NCBI GenBank assembly: GCA_030247885.1
Contig: JAPDRO010000001.1
Coordinates: 1,054,001-1,118,000, forward strand
From: Taxawa tesnikishii (nom. ined.)
Lineage: Eukaryota > Ascomycota > Dothideomycetes > Dothideales
Length of the DNA: 64,000 bases
Reading direction: 5' to 3'
Part shown: piece after piece, positions 10,870-22,346 of the stretch
How positions within the stretch are numbered: the first letter of the stretch is position 1
Layout of the letters: each line of letters opens with the position of its first letter
Made by a program: the position numbers and the translations under genes
Notes under the pieces: generated by a model
The model's input: only the letters and a program-made list of their open reading frames with translations
Database searches by the model: none
What the model was told of the DNA's origin: nothing

Positions 10870-11941
10870 CTTGTTTCTGGTGTTGCTGGGTGAGATCGCC
10901 GGAAAAGGTAAGTATATGTGACTGTTACAAGTTAGCCGCCAGGTCTCGGGCAAGGTCGCGCGTTCTTACAAATTAGATGGATAGAGGCGCAGAAACATTC
11001 GATATCGTAGAAGTGCTGACCGGCAGGCTTTAGCAAGAAGTGTAGAGAGACCGTGAAAGACTGTGAGGGATGAGTGATACGCGAGAGGTTAACCGTGAAG
11101 AGAAAGGGAGAAGGGAAGCCGGCCCCGGAGGCGAAGGAGGGTTTTCTGGACCTTGCGAACAATAAACGACAATAGACCAACAAGCACAATAGAGGAAAGG
11201 AGAAGAGGAAGAAGAAGAGAAAAATGAGGGAAGACACGAGAATAGGTACTCTTCCTTGATGCGACAATCGCCATTGTCTCGCAACATCAACCAGGCTTTT
11301 GCGACCATAGAAAGATCTAAATTCGTCCATTCACCCTCACAATCACCATTCATCAAGCGTACTGGGAGGCTGATTGCCTCGACCGAGACGCTTCAAGCCG
11401 TTGTATGCGCCCAGAACCTAATTTTGAACAACGTTGATTGGGTCGTGCTGGTCGGACTGCATGATGGTTTCTTACGTGCCATAGCTTTGTTCTCCCCTAA
11501 AGAAACAATTGGTCCAGCTTACTCGGTGGACAAGCGCGCCCGTGTTTCAGGATATCGCTGAAGATATACAGGATGATTGCGGCCGTTTAGAGATTTAATA
11601 ACACACAGGAATCGGTCAAGTGCTTCCGCAAACACGACAACTACAACTGAACACAATGGACCAGCGTGTGATGATATGAGTAGCTTGTTGTAGTCGGAAG
11701 TGCACGTGGGCCATAATGAAATGCCAAGACTTGTTCTCCGGCATCCGAAGTTCTGGACTCCAGCTGCTTCCACCTGCTCACTCACCAACAAAATAATTCG
11801 CGCAAAGCAATTTCCTTCTCACGCCAGAACCGACGTCTACCATAAGCACAACTCCTCGAGAGCAACAGCAATCAAGCAGTAGATCCGGAAAAGAGAAAAT
11901 AACCAGCATTACCCGAAACACTTCCAGACCACCAACGAGCA
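10870..11941. other. Divergent intergenic region (DUF7598 / SERF)
   Basis: About 1.07 kb serving two divergent promoters. Pyrimidine-rich stretches (on the minus strand) lie close to the DUF7598 start, as is common in fungal leaders. No convincing ORF or repeat. Confidence 0.55.
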
Positions 11942-12357
11942 ATGGCGCGTGGCAACCAGCGGGACAAGGCTAGAGAAAAGAACCAAAAGGCTCAGGCCTC
12001 CGTTGTAAGTCCTCCTTGCACAATGTAAGACGTCAGAAGCCGCTGCGTCTTAAGACAATCCTGCGCCAAAGTCTGTCAAGCAAGGCTGTATACAGCACGA
12101 TAGTGGCTAACCAGACGCACAGAAATCAAAGAACAGCGTAAGCACACGCCACAGGCTTTGCTATAGATAGGGGCAGGAACTTACATTTCCACAGATGTCT
12201 GGTACCGAGTTTGCCAAATCAAAGGAGGACGCCGCCGCTATCATGCGTGCTAAGCAAGCTGCTGGTATGTACTCTCTGAACCATTCACTCGTCTTGGTCG
12301 GGTACTGACCTGTGATATTCAGCGGATGCCAAGAAGGCCGCTGCCGGACAAAAGTAA
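11942..12357 (+). CDS. SERF/4F5-family small basic protein
   Basis: A 60-residue protein from four small exons: 11942-12004, 12123-12137 (only 15 nt), 12195-12264 and 12323-12357. The joined reading is MARGNQRDKAREKNQKAQAS, then VKSKNS, then MSGTEFAKSKEDAAAIMRAK and an Ala/Lys tail. The N-terminal ARGNQRD-KAREKN block is the signature of the 4F5 / small EDRK-rich factor family. SERF proteins modify amyloid assembly in animals and yeast and bind nucleic acids; the role here is inferred from family only. The gene is too small and split to show as a long open frame, but every junction is GT..AG and in phase. Confidence 0.88.
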
Positions 12358-12815
12358 GCGATCTGAAACGACCAGACGCTCTCCTAGGAAGTGGTATTGG
12401 CGAACGGTTGATATCCAGAATAGGGGAGGATTGAGGACGGAGTTGAGGGGTGCTTTCCGTGAAGCGCTCGAGCGATCATTGTTTGTCAGTTCTGGATTTT
12501 GATTATGCTGCCATGGATAGGCTAAACTACCACTATATGCGGTTTCCTCACTGCCCTTTCATTTCTGCCAATACTGTGTTCCGTGCTCCTCGGCACACTT
12601 CGTACGATACACAGTGCCACCTTGTTAGTGATCTGTTTTACCCTGAAGGTCGGATATTCCTGGCGGTTTCCACTGATATGATCAGTACGCGTCTACAAAT
12701 GCCATCCCTTGTGTCGTGCAGCGATCCAAACTTGTTTGCTACGCCTGCACAACGGTTGCGCTGTCCGACGACCATAACATGGACCATGTGTTCACTGCGC
12801 GCCAAGAACTCCAGT
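12358..12815. other. Convergent 3' region (SERF / SMN)
   Basis: 458 bp holding the 3' UTRs of two convergent genes. The minus-strand frame that continues through here from SMN is probably an artefact of the frame break at 12868. Nothing else seen. Confidence 0.5.
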
Positions 12816-13512
12816 TCATGGAACCTGCTTGTCGTTCTGTTGCTGCGCCTGATAGGCAGCATACGCCTTTGCTGTCCCTCGTGCAAGCCGGTATAGTAGC
12901 CAGCAAAATACCAAGACATCATAAGTTTCTTCAGATTCTCGTCATGAACTACAGACAGATCAGTCATATGCTCCAACTGGGGAGCCATTAGTCAATACCT
13001 GAGCTAAGCAATCCTTGGGGCATAGGAGCAGATGGCGGGCCTGGAGGCGCTATTGAAGTTGCTGGTGCATTCTGTTCTGGCATTGCGCCGGCGGAAGTAG
13101 CCTACGTGAGTCAGCCCCGTTTCGTGAGAGGCAAACGAGTATCCACGCACGTTGTCTTCGGTTGTGTTATCTGTATCCATTGCTTGTTCTTCAGTATCTG
13201 GTTCCCACTTCGGCAGACCGGTGCTGGCGTCCACATCCGGAGCCTTACTTAGGCTACTGTATTATCAGCATTCGGTCGCAAGTGCACCGACGTTCACTTA
13301 CACATCACCGTCCTGTTCCGCTGCATCCAAGATCTCCTCCACCTTCTCACCCTTTGCGGCCATACTATGGTATTTCTAAGAGACCATCAGCACGTGATCA
13401 TGATGTGTCGGTGCGAGTTGCAGACCTTGTACTCTTCGAGGGCATCATTCCACGAACGAACGAGCGCAGAGTCGTCCCATATCTCGTTGTGTGATAATCC
13501 CTCGGCAGCCAT
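12816..13512 (-). CDS. smn1: Survival motor neuron (SMN) orthologue
   Basis: SMN is the core of the complex that loads Sm rings on spliceosomal snRNAs. Five exons: 13512-13426, 13375-13302, 13256-13151, 13101-12999 and 12948-12816. The N-terminus carries the Gemin2-binding block (EIWDDSALVRSWNDALEEYK). The C-terminus carries the self-association YG box (LMMSWYFAGYYTGLHEGQQ). No Tudor domain lies between, as in other fungal SMN proteins such as that of fission yeast. At 12868-12870 an AAA run needs one more A to read KAYAAYQAQQQNDKQVP and stop; without it the tail becomes unrelated Arg-rich sequence. About 167 residues with that base, close to the family size. The start ATG lies 174 bp from that of the divergent NOP15-like gene. 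Confidence 0.88.
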
Positions 13513-13686
13513 CGCTGCTCTAGTGCACTTGTGATGCGGCGCGTAGAGGTGTATGGAGGTTCGGCGGGTTCGAAAGAGGAAACTCTTGGCGAAACATTCC
13601 GGGCCGTGCACCAAAAAATGTCGAGTGCAGTTTGCGCCTGAAGACAATTGAAGCTACACTGTACAGTATACTTCAAAACCTCCATC
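13513..13686. promoter_or_regulatory. 174 bp bidirectional promoter, SMN / NOP15-like
   Basis: The two ATGs face away from each other across 174 bp, so both core promoters must overlap here. Both products serve RNP biogenesis, which makes shared control plausible. I cannot name a transcription-factor site with confidence. Confidence 0.5.
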
Positions 13687-15205
13687 ATGTCCAAGTCCAC
13701 AGAGACAAAGGGTCAGAAACGCAAGGGTATGGTAGTTCGATAAACCAAATATTTCTTACAATCACTAACACGCTCCGAATCAGGCGCTTCTGAGCCCGCC
13801 GTCGCAACCAAAAAGTCAAGACGACTCCTACCAAGGCAGAACCAGCTCAGCTCAAGTCTGCGCTAAAGAAGAAGAACCCTAGCCATACCATTGTGAAGGC
13901 TATCCCAGATGCTGCGGCCAGCAAGCCTGCAAAATCTACAAAGCCGACCAGGAAACGGGCAGAGGATCTCATCGAGGAGCACGTCGAAGCACCCGTCACG
14001 GAGACCGTAACCGAAGTCGCACCAGGCAAGGTCAAGAAGACAAGGTCAGCCAAGGCGAAGGACGAGGAAGAGGGCGGTGTTGCGGTGCCGCCGGCGGAGG
14101 AAAAGACGACCGGCAAGGGCAAGGGCAAGAGTACTGGAAAGTCCGCGAAGACCGTCAAGCAGCAGACGATTGTTAAAGAGAGTGCTCCTACCGCCGAGAA
14201 TGAGGATGCGGAGGAATCTGACGAGGATGACGTGGACGACCAGACCGCCGCTCTTCTCGCCGGGTTCGAGAGCAGCGAAGACGAGAACGATCCACAGGAC
14301 GAGCGGGGCGTTGCGCTCGACAAACTGCCTTCTCTGCCCGATGAGAAGCAAGTGCGCAAGCAACTCAAGGCGGCCGAAGCCGACGACGAGAACACGCCTG
14401 GTGTGATCTATGTAGGGTACGTGTGGTCCTAATGCCCTCCCAGATTCGTTTCTTTCCAACGGCAGCAGCAACTGACAGATCATTGCAGCCGCATCCCGCA
14501 CGGTTTTTACGAGCACCAAATGCGCGCCTACTTCTCTCAATTTGGCGACATGACACACCTGCGCCTCTCGCGCAACAAGCTCACCGGCCGGTCCAAGCAC
14601 TACGCCTTCATCGAGTTCGCCTCTGCAGCCGTGGCCGATATCGTCGCTAAGACCATGGACAAATACTTGATGTTCGGACACATTCTGCAAGTACGACGCA
14701 TTCCAGCGGACCAAGTGCACGCAAACCTCTGGAAGGGCGAGGGAAAGAGATTCAAGACGATGCCGCGGAACAAGATCGAGGGCGGTATCTTGAGACGGGG
14801 CAAGACGAGGGAGAACTGGGAGAAGAGCGTGGAGAAGGAGAACAAGAGGCGTCAGAAGAAGGCGGAGAAGCTGGCTGAGTTGAGCTACGAGTTCGAAATG
14901 CCGGAGGTGAGGAAAGTTGAGGATGTGCCGATGAAAGACGCGGATGCGGAAAAGGACGGCGTGGCGGTCATTCCTGACGCGGACGGTGCCAAGCCAATCG
15001 CGGATGAGGAGGAAGAAGTTGCGGAGCCAGAGAAGATCACGGCCCCCAAGGAACTGGAGCAGCCAAAGCAAGGCAGGAAGGGAAAGAAAGGTGCTCAGGT
15101 AGCGCAAGAGAAGATGGAGGCACCAGCGGCGGAAGCTCAGGTGCCGCTTAAGAGGACCAAGGCAACGAAGGAAGGGGGAAGACGAAGAAGGCGAAGAAGC
15201 AGTAG
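13687..15205 (+). CDS. NOP15: Nucleolar RRM protein, NOP15/NIFK type
   Basis: A single-RRM ribosome-biogenesis factor needed in yeast for 60S pre-rRNA processing. Exons: 13687-13726, 13784-14416 and 14489-15205. The RRM starts at GVIYVG-RIPHGF, with RNP1 as KHYAFIEFAS. The block after it (HANLWKGEGKRF, then MPRNKIEGGIL) is typical of the NIFK/Nop15 group. The N-terminus is a long Lys/Glu-rich acidic-basic region and the C-terminus is basic. Two frame breaks: the A5 run at 13810-13814 needs a sixth A (giving TKKVKTTPTKAEP), and the G5 run at 15174-15178 needs a sixth G (giving the tail GGKTKKAKKQ and a stop at 15203-15205). About 463 residues with both bases. Confidence 0.88.
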
Positions 15206-15434
15206 AAGAGCATATTTGTTTCTATACTTTTCATTCAGGGGTCTTGCGGGCGCCTCATGTTTATAACCCACCGGCGACTGGCGCAATCATGAAGTCCCAT
15301 TCGAGTCATCGCAGCGTTACCTCAGCTTTAGCAAGTACTCTGCCTTCGTACCATCCCAAACGCCACCGCTCATGTCAACCCCATCAGATGCAAAACACTC
15401 GTCCTTGTCCTCGGCGGCGAACCCAGGTGTCTTT
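15206..15434. other. Short convergent 3' region
   Basis: 229 bp between the ends of the NOP15-like and UBX genes. Nothing recognisable. Confidence 0.5.
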
Positions 15435-16465
15435 TCATTTCGCGATCAGCGCAGCACTGGGCACCAACCCAGCCTCCTTGAGCGATTGACCCATGTCTGA
15501 GCTATCGAAGATCTTCTTGGGGAAGTTCTGGGTGAAGCTCGAGATCTGGACGCCGGCCTCCTGCGACACGGCTTGCGCAACCTCGAACAGCGTAGCGTCG
15601 ACCGGGAATGTCTTCTGGATCGTGCCGTTGGGCGTTTGCAACCGCAATCGGGCCTCCGTGTAACTAGTGCTGGTCTTGGGGACACTTGGCTTCGCTGGTT
15701 CGGCAGCGGCTGGTACAGGCGGAGCTTGTCCAGCACGTGCTGCCTTTTCCCTTTCTGCCTTGAGGCGGCGCTCTTCCTTGTCTGCGGCGATTTTCGCTTG
15801 GACGCGCTTCTTCGCGTCCAAGTCCCTCTGCTTCTCCTGTCTCTTTTGCTCTGCCTCCTTGATCATCTCCTTGCGCGCAAGCTCTTCCTTGATGTCTTGC
15901 GACTCCTTTGTTGCCTTCCTCTTGATCTCGTCGTTGCGCTTCTGGTCTATCTTATCCTGCTGGGACTGTCCAGCACGCTTGGCGGCCAGCTTTGCGCGGA
16001 GTTCTGCGAGTTTCGCGGCTCTCTCTTCTTCTGTCAGAGGTGCAATCTCCTCTGTTGACTCTTCGAAGTTCATGTGCTCGCTGGTGCATGAGTGTGAGCT
16101 GGCGGCTCGCGGGCTGAGAGGAGAAGGGTCGGTGGGCTTACGATTTGCTAGCATGGAATTCTGCCTGGGCTTGGCTTCTGAACTTCTTGCCACAGTCCCG
16201 GCAGACGAGGCTCCTTGCTGTCTCGCCGGGTTGAAGGGCCGGTGCGGCCGGCATGCCCTCATCGTCGTCGTCATCCTCCTGCAGTTCCTCGATGGACTTG
16301 TCCTGGTTCTTCTCGAGCCAGTCGATGGCGCCGTCGACTGAGACGCATGTCAGTATATGGTATGATACGCCCGTAACTGAACGTACGGTTGCTTGATCTC
16401 TTGGCTGCTATTGTTGCCTTGTCTTCGGGGAAGCCCATATCCTTGAGCTGGTCGAGGAGAGACAT
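15435..16465 (-). CDS. UBA-UBX protein with C2H2-like finger (SAKS1/UBXN1 type)
   Basis: A Cdc48/p97 adaptor of 306 residues. Exons: 16465-16387, 16337-16142 and 16080-15435, with introns of 49 and 61 bp. Domains in order: UBA (MSLLDQLKDMGFPEDKATIA, continuing through AIDWLEKNQD), then a C-x2-C-x12-H-x5-H finger starting CRDCGKKF whose last His is coded just past the second intron. A long Lys/Glu/Arg coiled coil follows, then a UBX domain (RLRLQTPNGTIQKTFPVDAT to SLKEAGLVPSAALIAK). UBA binds ubiquitin and UBX binds Cdc48 N-domains, so it should deliver ubiquitylated clients to the segregase. No frame break. Confidence 0.92.
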
Positions 16466-17017
16466 GTTGGTCTTGGTTGAATGTGCTCTTGTTGGAAATC
16501 TGTTGTCGGCTGTGATGTTGATGGAGCGAGCAAAAGTGGCGCGACAGGTACAGATGGATACGAGTGGTCGTCTATGGGTGTATTAGTGAAAGATGGCGAG
16601 GATGGTAAAGGCCAGACAAAGCAGTGAATGTGAATGTGAGGATGAATGTGAGCGTGAATGTCAGTGTGAATGTCCTGTAAGGAAGGAGCTTAGCGGGGTG
16701 TTTCCGCCCGGTGAAGCAATCGCGCGTTTTGACGTAGGTGGCCCGTGCACACTCCTGCCTTCTTCGAGCGCCCGCACCCGCACCCGCCAGGGAAGCCGCA
16801 ACGAACACACACACGCACAACATCGGCAGAACAGAACACATTCAGCACCGTCGCCACCACCACCACCACCTGCAACAGGAAGCTGCCTTCTTGCGCGTTC
16901 TCTGACAAAAGCACAACACAGTATCGAAGCGCATTGCAAACCCCATCAAGAGCAGAATAGCAGCCGAGACACGCCTACCATCCCTGATCTGATCAAAGCG
17001 GGGAACCGTACATCATC
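16466..17017. other. Divergent intergenic region (UBX / VAP) with GTGAAT repeats
   Basis: 552 bp with two promoters. About 16625-16675 carries seven imperfect GTGAAT/GTGAGC hexamers in a row; CACCACCACC and ACACACAC tracts follow near 16808 and 16857. These are simple repeats in a fungal leader and I assign no function. Confidence 0.6.
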
Positions 17018-18215
17018 ATGTCTGTCGAGCTGGATCCTGTAGAGCTGGGCTTCAAGAGTACGCATTGCCCGTTCTGTTCTGTTCTGTTGTCCAGCGTCGC
17101 CGCCTAACACGTCCGCAGGGCCATTCACCCACGAGGTGTCCCAGGTTCTCCGCCTGTACAACCCTCACAGCGACCCAGTCGCCTTCAAGGTGGGCTCCTC
17201 TGATGTCACGAGAGCGATTACAAATGCAACCATGCTGATGTGCCGGCAACAGGTCAAGACGACCGCACCGAAGCAGTCGGTCCGCTCTGCCCGCTCGCTC
17301 CAACAATCGCTTACGTATCCGCTATAGGTACTGTGTCCGACCGAACTCGGGAAGAATTGAGGCTGGAAAGGATGTCGAGGTTCAGGGTACATTACATCGC
17401 CCGTATAATGCAGGACAAACGAGGTATTGACATGTGCCAGTTCTCCTACAGGCCATGAAGGAGGACCCTCCGCTGGACGCCAAGTGTCGTGACAAGTTCC
17501 TGGTGCAATCTGTCGCCATCAGCGCCGATAAGGAATACGCCAACGTCTCTTCGGTGGTATGTTGCGCAACTCTCAGCTATCACGCCACTATACTGATCGC
17601 ATGTAGTGGGCACACATCGAGCAAAATGCCAAATCCTCTATCCAGGAAAAGAAGATCCGCGTCGTCTTCCTCCCAGCAGACGGCCAGGCTGTGAACGGGA
17701 CGGCGAGCCACTCCGACGAACATCCAACACCATCCCACGGTTCCCCAACACCGGCACCCCAAACACCGCAGAGTGCCATTCACCGACTGGCAGAATCCCG
17801 TGGAGGCACCGATGCCGTGTCCAGACCAGAGCAGACACCAGCGGACAACAGACACCTGGGAGACGCAGTGGACTCCGCATACAACCCCGCCACCTCCGGA
17901 TCATCGCCTCTGTCCGTAACCGGCGCCGCACAAAGCGCTGTGCAGAATGTTGCGAGCAGTATCCCAACGTCTGGCGAGGACCTGAGAGCACAGCTTGACG
18001 ATGCCAAGGCCACCATCGCCCGGTTGCGACAACAGGCAGAAGAACAAGGTCTGCGGCAGAGGAAGAGCGACGCGATCAACCAGGACTCTAAGGAACGACT
18101 CACAACGGGAATGAAGGGTCAGGGCGTCCAGCAAGTCCCAGCCAGCGGCGTCCCAGTCCAGGTAGTCGCTGGACTGTGCTTGCTCTGCTTCCTGATCGCC
18201 TACTTTCTCTTTTGA
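17018..18215 (+). CDS. SCS2: VAP/MSP-domain ER tail-anchored protein (Scs2)
   Basis: VAP proteins bind FFAT motifs and hold ER-plasma membrane and ER-organelle contact sites. Six exons: 17018-17057, 17119-17189, 17253-17275 (23 nt), 17328-17386, 17441-17556 and 17607-18215, giving 305 residues in perfect frame. The MSP domain runs from VELGFKRPFTHEVSQVLRLY through YCVRPNSGRIEAGKDVEV and LLQAMKEDPPLDAKCRDKFL to KKIRVVFLPADG. A Ser/Pro/Thr linker, a short coiled coil (LDDAKATIARLRQQAEEQ) and a C-terminal membrane anchor (VVAGLCLLCFLIAYFLF) follow. Complete and intact. Confidence 0.93.
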
Positions 18216-18846
18216 GGGTTCTTACCACACGTTTGATTTCGGTGGTACGGGTACCGGATGAAGTCAAAGCAAGATGCGGCGATATGCGTGCATCGCGGAG
18301 TCGAAGAGCGCGGGGATTAGGAGTCGCAAGGTCGCAGACGGGTGACGGGCCCACACGTGGCACAACACGCGAGCGAGCCGTGGACGTTGGGACAGAAGAG
18401 CAACCCCTTGAGTAGGGTTTAGTTTCCTGGGCAGGTTCATGATGGTCATGTAGTTGCTTGGCTCGTTGTTCACTTGGTAGCGGTTAGAAATTCAGCGAGC
18501 GGCTTCTTCAGAGCGTCCATCTTGTTACAGCACTGCCGTGTCCTCCCGGTTTCTCTCCTCTCGGTCGCGGTGCTCGGCCAGGCATGTTCTCCCATGACTC
18601 CATGTTACAAGCTTTAGCCGGTCAGCCAATGCGCATAACGTTATCAGAGTCGGAATCTCGCCCTAGATTTACCCCAATAGCAAGGGACAACATTAAAATG
18701 ACCGTGCACAGCCCAACTCCGGTTTCGGTTTCGTTTTCGTGACTCAGCCCGCCAGATAGCCCGCCCCTCTAAAAAGTTCCAATCGCCCCTCCATCCGACA
18801 CGACATATCCATTGTTTCTTGTTGTGCGTATCTTCACGTCGCAAAC
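18216..18846. other. Intergenic region upstream of asparagine synthetase
   Basis: 631 bp with the VAP 3' end and the promoter of the asparagine synthetase gene. A pyrimidine-rich tract precedes the ATG. Amino-acid starvation control through a Gcn4/CpcA-type TGACTC site would be expected for this gene; a TGACTC occurs at 18740 but one hexamer is weak evidence. Confidence 0.45.
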
Positions 18847-21114
18847 ATGTGTGGAATATTCGCCTGCCATTGGTATGTCTTCAACAACGACCGATCGCCC
18901 GCAAACGTGAAAGAGCAGCGGTCACGCTACCGTCTAGAACTTTTTGTACTGACCTGCGAAGCCACCCAGATGTCGCCAACTTTAAGTCTACTGCCCTGCG
19001 CATGGGCAAGCAGTACGTCTCTTGGTCCTTGAGTACGCGCGTCTCTAACCTTCTTTCAGGGTGAGGCATCGTGGACCAGACTGGAGTGAGTAGATACCGA
19101 GCAGCAAACACAAGCGCAAGCTGCTAACGGGCGATAGGTGGAAACCACACCGCCAACAACACCAGTCAGTCCTATCCCTGTCGTTTGACGACGAGTCCTC
19201 TGACCAGTCCCAGTTCTCGTCCACGAGCGTTTGAGCATTGTCGGCATCGGTATGTAATAAGGAACAGGAGCAGGAAGAACAATATCTAAGAGCTGCAGAC
19301 TCTGGCGCACAACCTCTCCTCAGCGAAGATGGCACCGTCTCCCTGGCCGTCAACGGCGAAATCTACAACCACAGAATCATCCGGAAACACCTCAAGCACC
19401 AGTATAAATTCAAGACTCACTCGGACTGCGAAGTCATTATCCCATTGGTACGAGGAAGTGATGAAAACGGCTACGATTCGGTTTTAATATTATGACAGTA
19501 CCAAGAGCACGGTATTGACGCTCCCAAATACTTGGATGGCATGTTCTCCTGGGTCCTCCACGACAAGAACCAGGACAGGGTGATTGCGGCAAGAGATCCT
19601 ATCGGTATCACGACCTTCTACATGGGCCGCTCCAGCAAGACACCCGGCGCTGTCTACTTCGCCTCCGAACTCAAGTGTCTGCACCCGGTCTGCGACTACA
19701 TCCAATCCTTCCCTCCAGGCCACGTTTACGATTCGAAGACGGATGAGTTCACCCGGTATTACACTCCAAAGTGGCTGGTGGAGCCGAGCAACGTTCCTTC
19801 GACGCCCGTGGATTACAAGCTCCTCAGGACGACATTCGAGAGGGCGGTCCGTAAACGACTGATGGCTGAGGTTCCGTATGGTGTCCTTTTGTCTGGTGGT
19901 CTTGACTCCAGCTTGGTCGCATCTATCGCACAACGTGAGACTTTGAGGCTGCAGAAGGCTCATGCACAGAAGCAGACCAACGGAGTGGTCAACGGCTTCC
20001 AGACACCGACTGAGCAAGATGAGCTTGCAGGTATCACCGAGGATTACAAGCTCACAACAATCCCTGTGTTGTCTCAGCTTAACTCCTTCTCCATCGGTCT
20101 CCCAGGCGCACCAGACTCCAAGGCCGCTCAGGAGGTCGCCAACTTCCTCGGCACCAAGCACCATGCCTTCACCTTCACCATTGAGGAAGGTCTCGACGCT
20201 CTCTCCGATGTCATCTACCACCTTGAGACATACGATGTGACGACTATCCGCGCTTCTACTCCCATGTACCTGCTCAGCCGTAAGATCAAGGCTATGGGTG
20301 TCAAGATGGTCCTCAGTGGAGAGGGCAGTGACGAGATCTTCGGTGGTTATTTGTACTTCCATGCCGCACCTGACAAGAAGGCCTTCCACGAGGAGACTGT
20401 GCGTAGAGTTAAGAACTTGCACCTTGCCGACTGCCTGCGCGCCAACAAGTCCACCTCTGCTTGGGGACTCGAGGCTCGTGTGCCTTTCCTGGACAAGGAG
20501 GTATGTCAGAATTTCATCCATCGCCCAACTTGAGCCTACGAAGTCCCGGTCCGACTTTTGAATAGTCTACTAACAAGTGTCATGCAGTTTCTTGAGGTCG
20601 CAATGAACATTGACCCTCAGGAGAAAATGATCACGAAAGAGCGCATCGAGAAATACATCTTGCGCAAAGCTTTCGACACCTCGGACGAGCCAGGCGAGCA
20701 GGCATACTTGCCGGACAACATCCTCTGGAGGCAAAAGGAGCAGTTCAGTGACGGTGTCGGATACGGCTGGATCGACGCGCTCAAGGACAACGCCGAGCTG
20801 CACGTCACCGATGAGATGATGAAGAACCCCAAGCCGGAATGGGGTAACGATATCCCTGACACCAAGGAAGCGTGAGTCTTGCCCAAGCCCTTCCATCAAT
20901 CTTGGGGTACTTTCCTGAGACACAGAGCTGACACACCGGGAATAGTTACTGGTTCCGCTCCATGTTCGATGAGCACTTCCCCTCCTACTGCGCCTCGACC
21001 GTCATGAGGTGGACGCCTACCTGGTCCAAGCAGACGGACCCCAGCGGCCGTGCCATCTCGACGCACATTGCCAAGTACGAGGATTCCGAGAAGAAGGGCG
21101 GTACTGGCGTCTAG
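18847..21114 (+). CDS. ASN1: Asparagine synthetase (glutamine-hydrolysing)
   Basis: Makes asparagine from aspartate, glutamine and ATP in the cytosol. Nine exons: 18847-18872, 18962-19012, 19060-19085, 19138-19164, 19214-19249, 19299-19447, 19499-20500, 20588-20871 and 20946-21114, 589 residues. The glutaminase domain begins with MCGIFACH (Cys2 nucleophile), followed by [20 protein letters not shown] and AVNGEIYNH. The synthetase domain has the PP-loop LLSGGLDSS near residue 238 and [13 protein letters not shown] near 378. The first five exons are tiny (26, 51, 26, 27 and 36 nt), so only careful splicing recovers the N-terminal domain. All junctions are in phase. Intact. Confidence 0.95.
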
Positions 21115-21433
21115 AGATATAGAGCAGAGTGTTGATCTAGGGTCCGTTCATGGCATGGGCTCGGCGTTTGCTAGAGTGAACAGTAGACACCAGATTTGTA
21201 AAACTTCGCCAAATACCATTAGAACGTTATGTTACATAGCTCTAACATCTGCCTCAAAGCCCGACTTCTGCTGGAGCCTTGGTTATGATTGGTTGTCATC
21301 TAGAGCGACGTTCACAATCGAGCCGCTCTATTAGGCGTCTATAGGCCTCTTCTTAAGGACTCTCCATCCCAAACCGGGTCTTCTCATGATTCCCAACGCC
21401 CGGTAATCTCTAATACATTTGCATCATCAAGTA
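21115..21433. other. Convergent 3' region
   Basis: 319 bp between the ends of the asparagine synthetase and J-protein genes. AT-richer than coding sequence. Nothing recognisable. Confidence 0.5.
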
Positions 21434-22346
21434 TCAACCGTCTCGTCTCTTCGCGCTCGTTCTGGACTCTGTCGCCGGCCTCAGTAACGCACTAACTCCG
21501 AAAATAACACCCAGGACTCCGCTAAGCAGGAAGAAGTTGAATAGCACGCTCGGTCCCGATGTCTCCATGGCGATATCCTCCATGATGCTCCTCTTCCTCC
21601 TTGCCTTCTGATGCAGACTCTGTATGTTCTCATGCCGCTGGAAATGCGCTCCTTGGTCGAAATGCGGCACGTCATTGTTCAGTCCGGCCGCAAAGCCCGC
21701 CGGTCCCGTCCCCGGTGCATCTTGCGCCGACGTTCCTTCCGCGCCGGCGGCTTCGTGCTGGTGCGAGGGTCGCGACGCGTATTCGCTTCGTTTCGCGCTC
21801 TGGGATCCCCATCCTCCGTTCCGGTAGAATGATGGTGGAGGGCCTTTGAACTGGGAACGTCTTCTGCTCAGGCCGGAGGGTGAGCGTCCGCCGGCGGGCT
21901 GGCTGTGGTAGGATCCCCTCTATGATGCGCGCCTTCGTGGTGGTGGTGGTGGTGGTGTTGCTGAGAGCGCAAGAAGTCACGGTCGTAGCGCGCGCTTCTC
22001 CGCGCTGCCGAGCGTGCCATACGCTTCCGAGATCTTCATGAACCGGGTGGATGCGGTGGGATCGTTGGGATTGTGGTCGGGGTGGTGGATCTTGGAGAGG
22101 GAGAAGAACTTCCTGCGAACGCCGATTAATGGGGGTTTGTGGAGACTTTGGCGGGGATGGGTACTTCTTGATCTCTTGCGCTGTGGCTGCGGGCTGTAGA
22201 CCCAGTGTCTCGTAGTGATTGGGCATGCCGTCGTCATCGCGGAGCGCACGTGAGGCGCGGAAGCCGCGGTGCGGTGGGAACGGAGCGCGGCATGGCGGTG
22301 GGAGCGGGCGCACTGCCGGATAGATGAGGCGCGGGCGGGGTATCAT
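21434..22346 (-). CDS. Mitochondrial-type J-domain protein with C-terminal membrane segment
   Basis: An Hsp70 co-chaperone of about 287 residues. Exons: 22346-22165 and 22112-21434, with an intron of 52 bp. The N-terminus (Arg-rich, Pro-rich, no acids for about 35 residues) looks like a mitochondrial presequence. The J domain starts NHYETLGLQPAATAQEIKK, has the essential HPD as KIHHPDHNPND, and ends ISEAYGTLGSAEKR. A His-run, a Ser/Gly-rich region and a membrane helix (LFNFFLLSGVLGVIFGVSAL) follow. Two frame breaks: a short CG dinucleotide run at 21988-21995, where two bases appear lost before YDRDFL, and a four-base run at 21915-21918, where one more restores GGSYHSQPAGG. The class resembles fungal DnaJ-like proteins of the inner membrane; the substrate is unknown. 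Confidence 0.82.

Noticed and set aside
12638-12815. Continuation of the SMN frame to a stop at 12638
   Set aside because: Unrelated Arg-rich tail; one extra A at 12868-12870 gives a compact, family-like ending at 12816.
14046-15107. 353-codon minus-strand open frame antisense to the NOP15-like gene
   Set aside because: Leu/Arg/His-rich composition typical of the reverse of Lys/Glu codons; the plus strand has a clear RRM protein.
19490-20521. 343-codon minus-strand frame antisense to asparagine synthetase
   Set aside because: Mirror of a strongly conserved enzyme on the plus strand; no recognisable protein.
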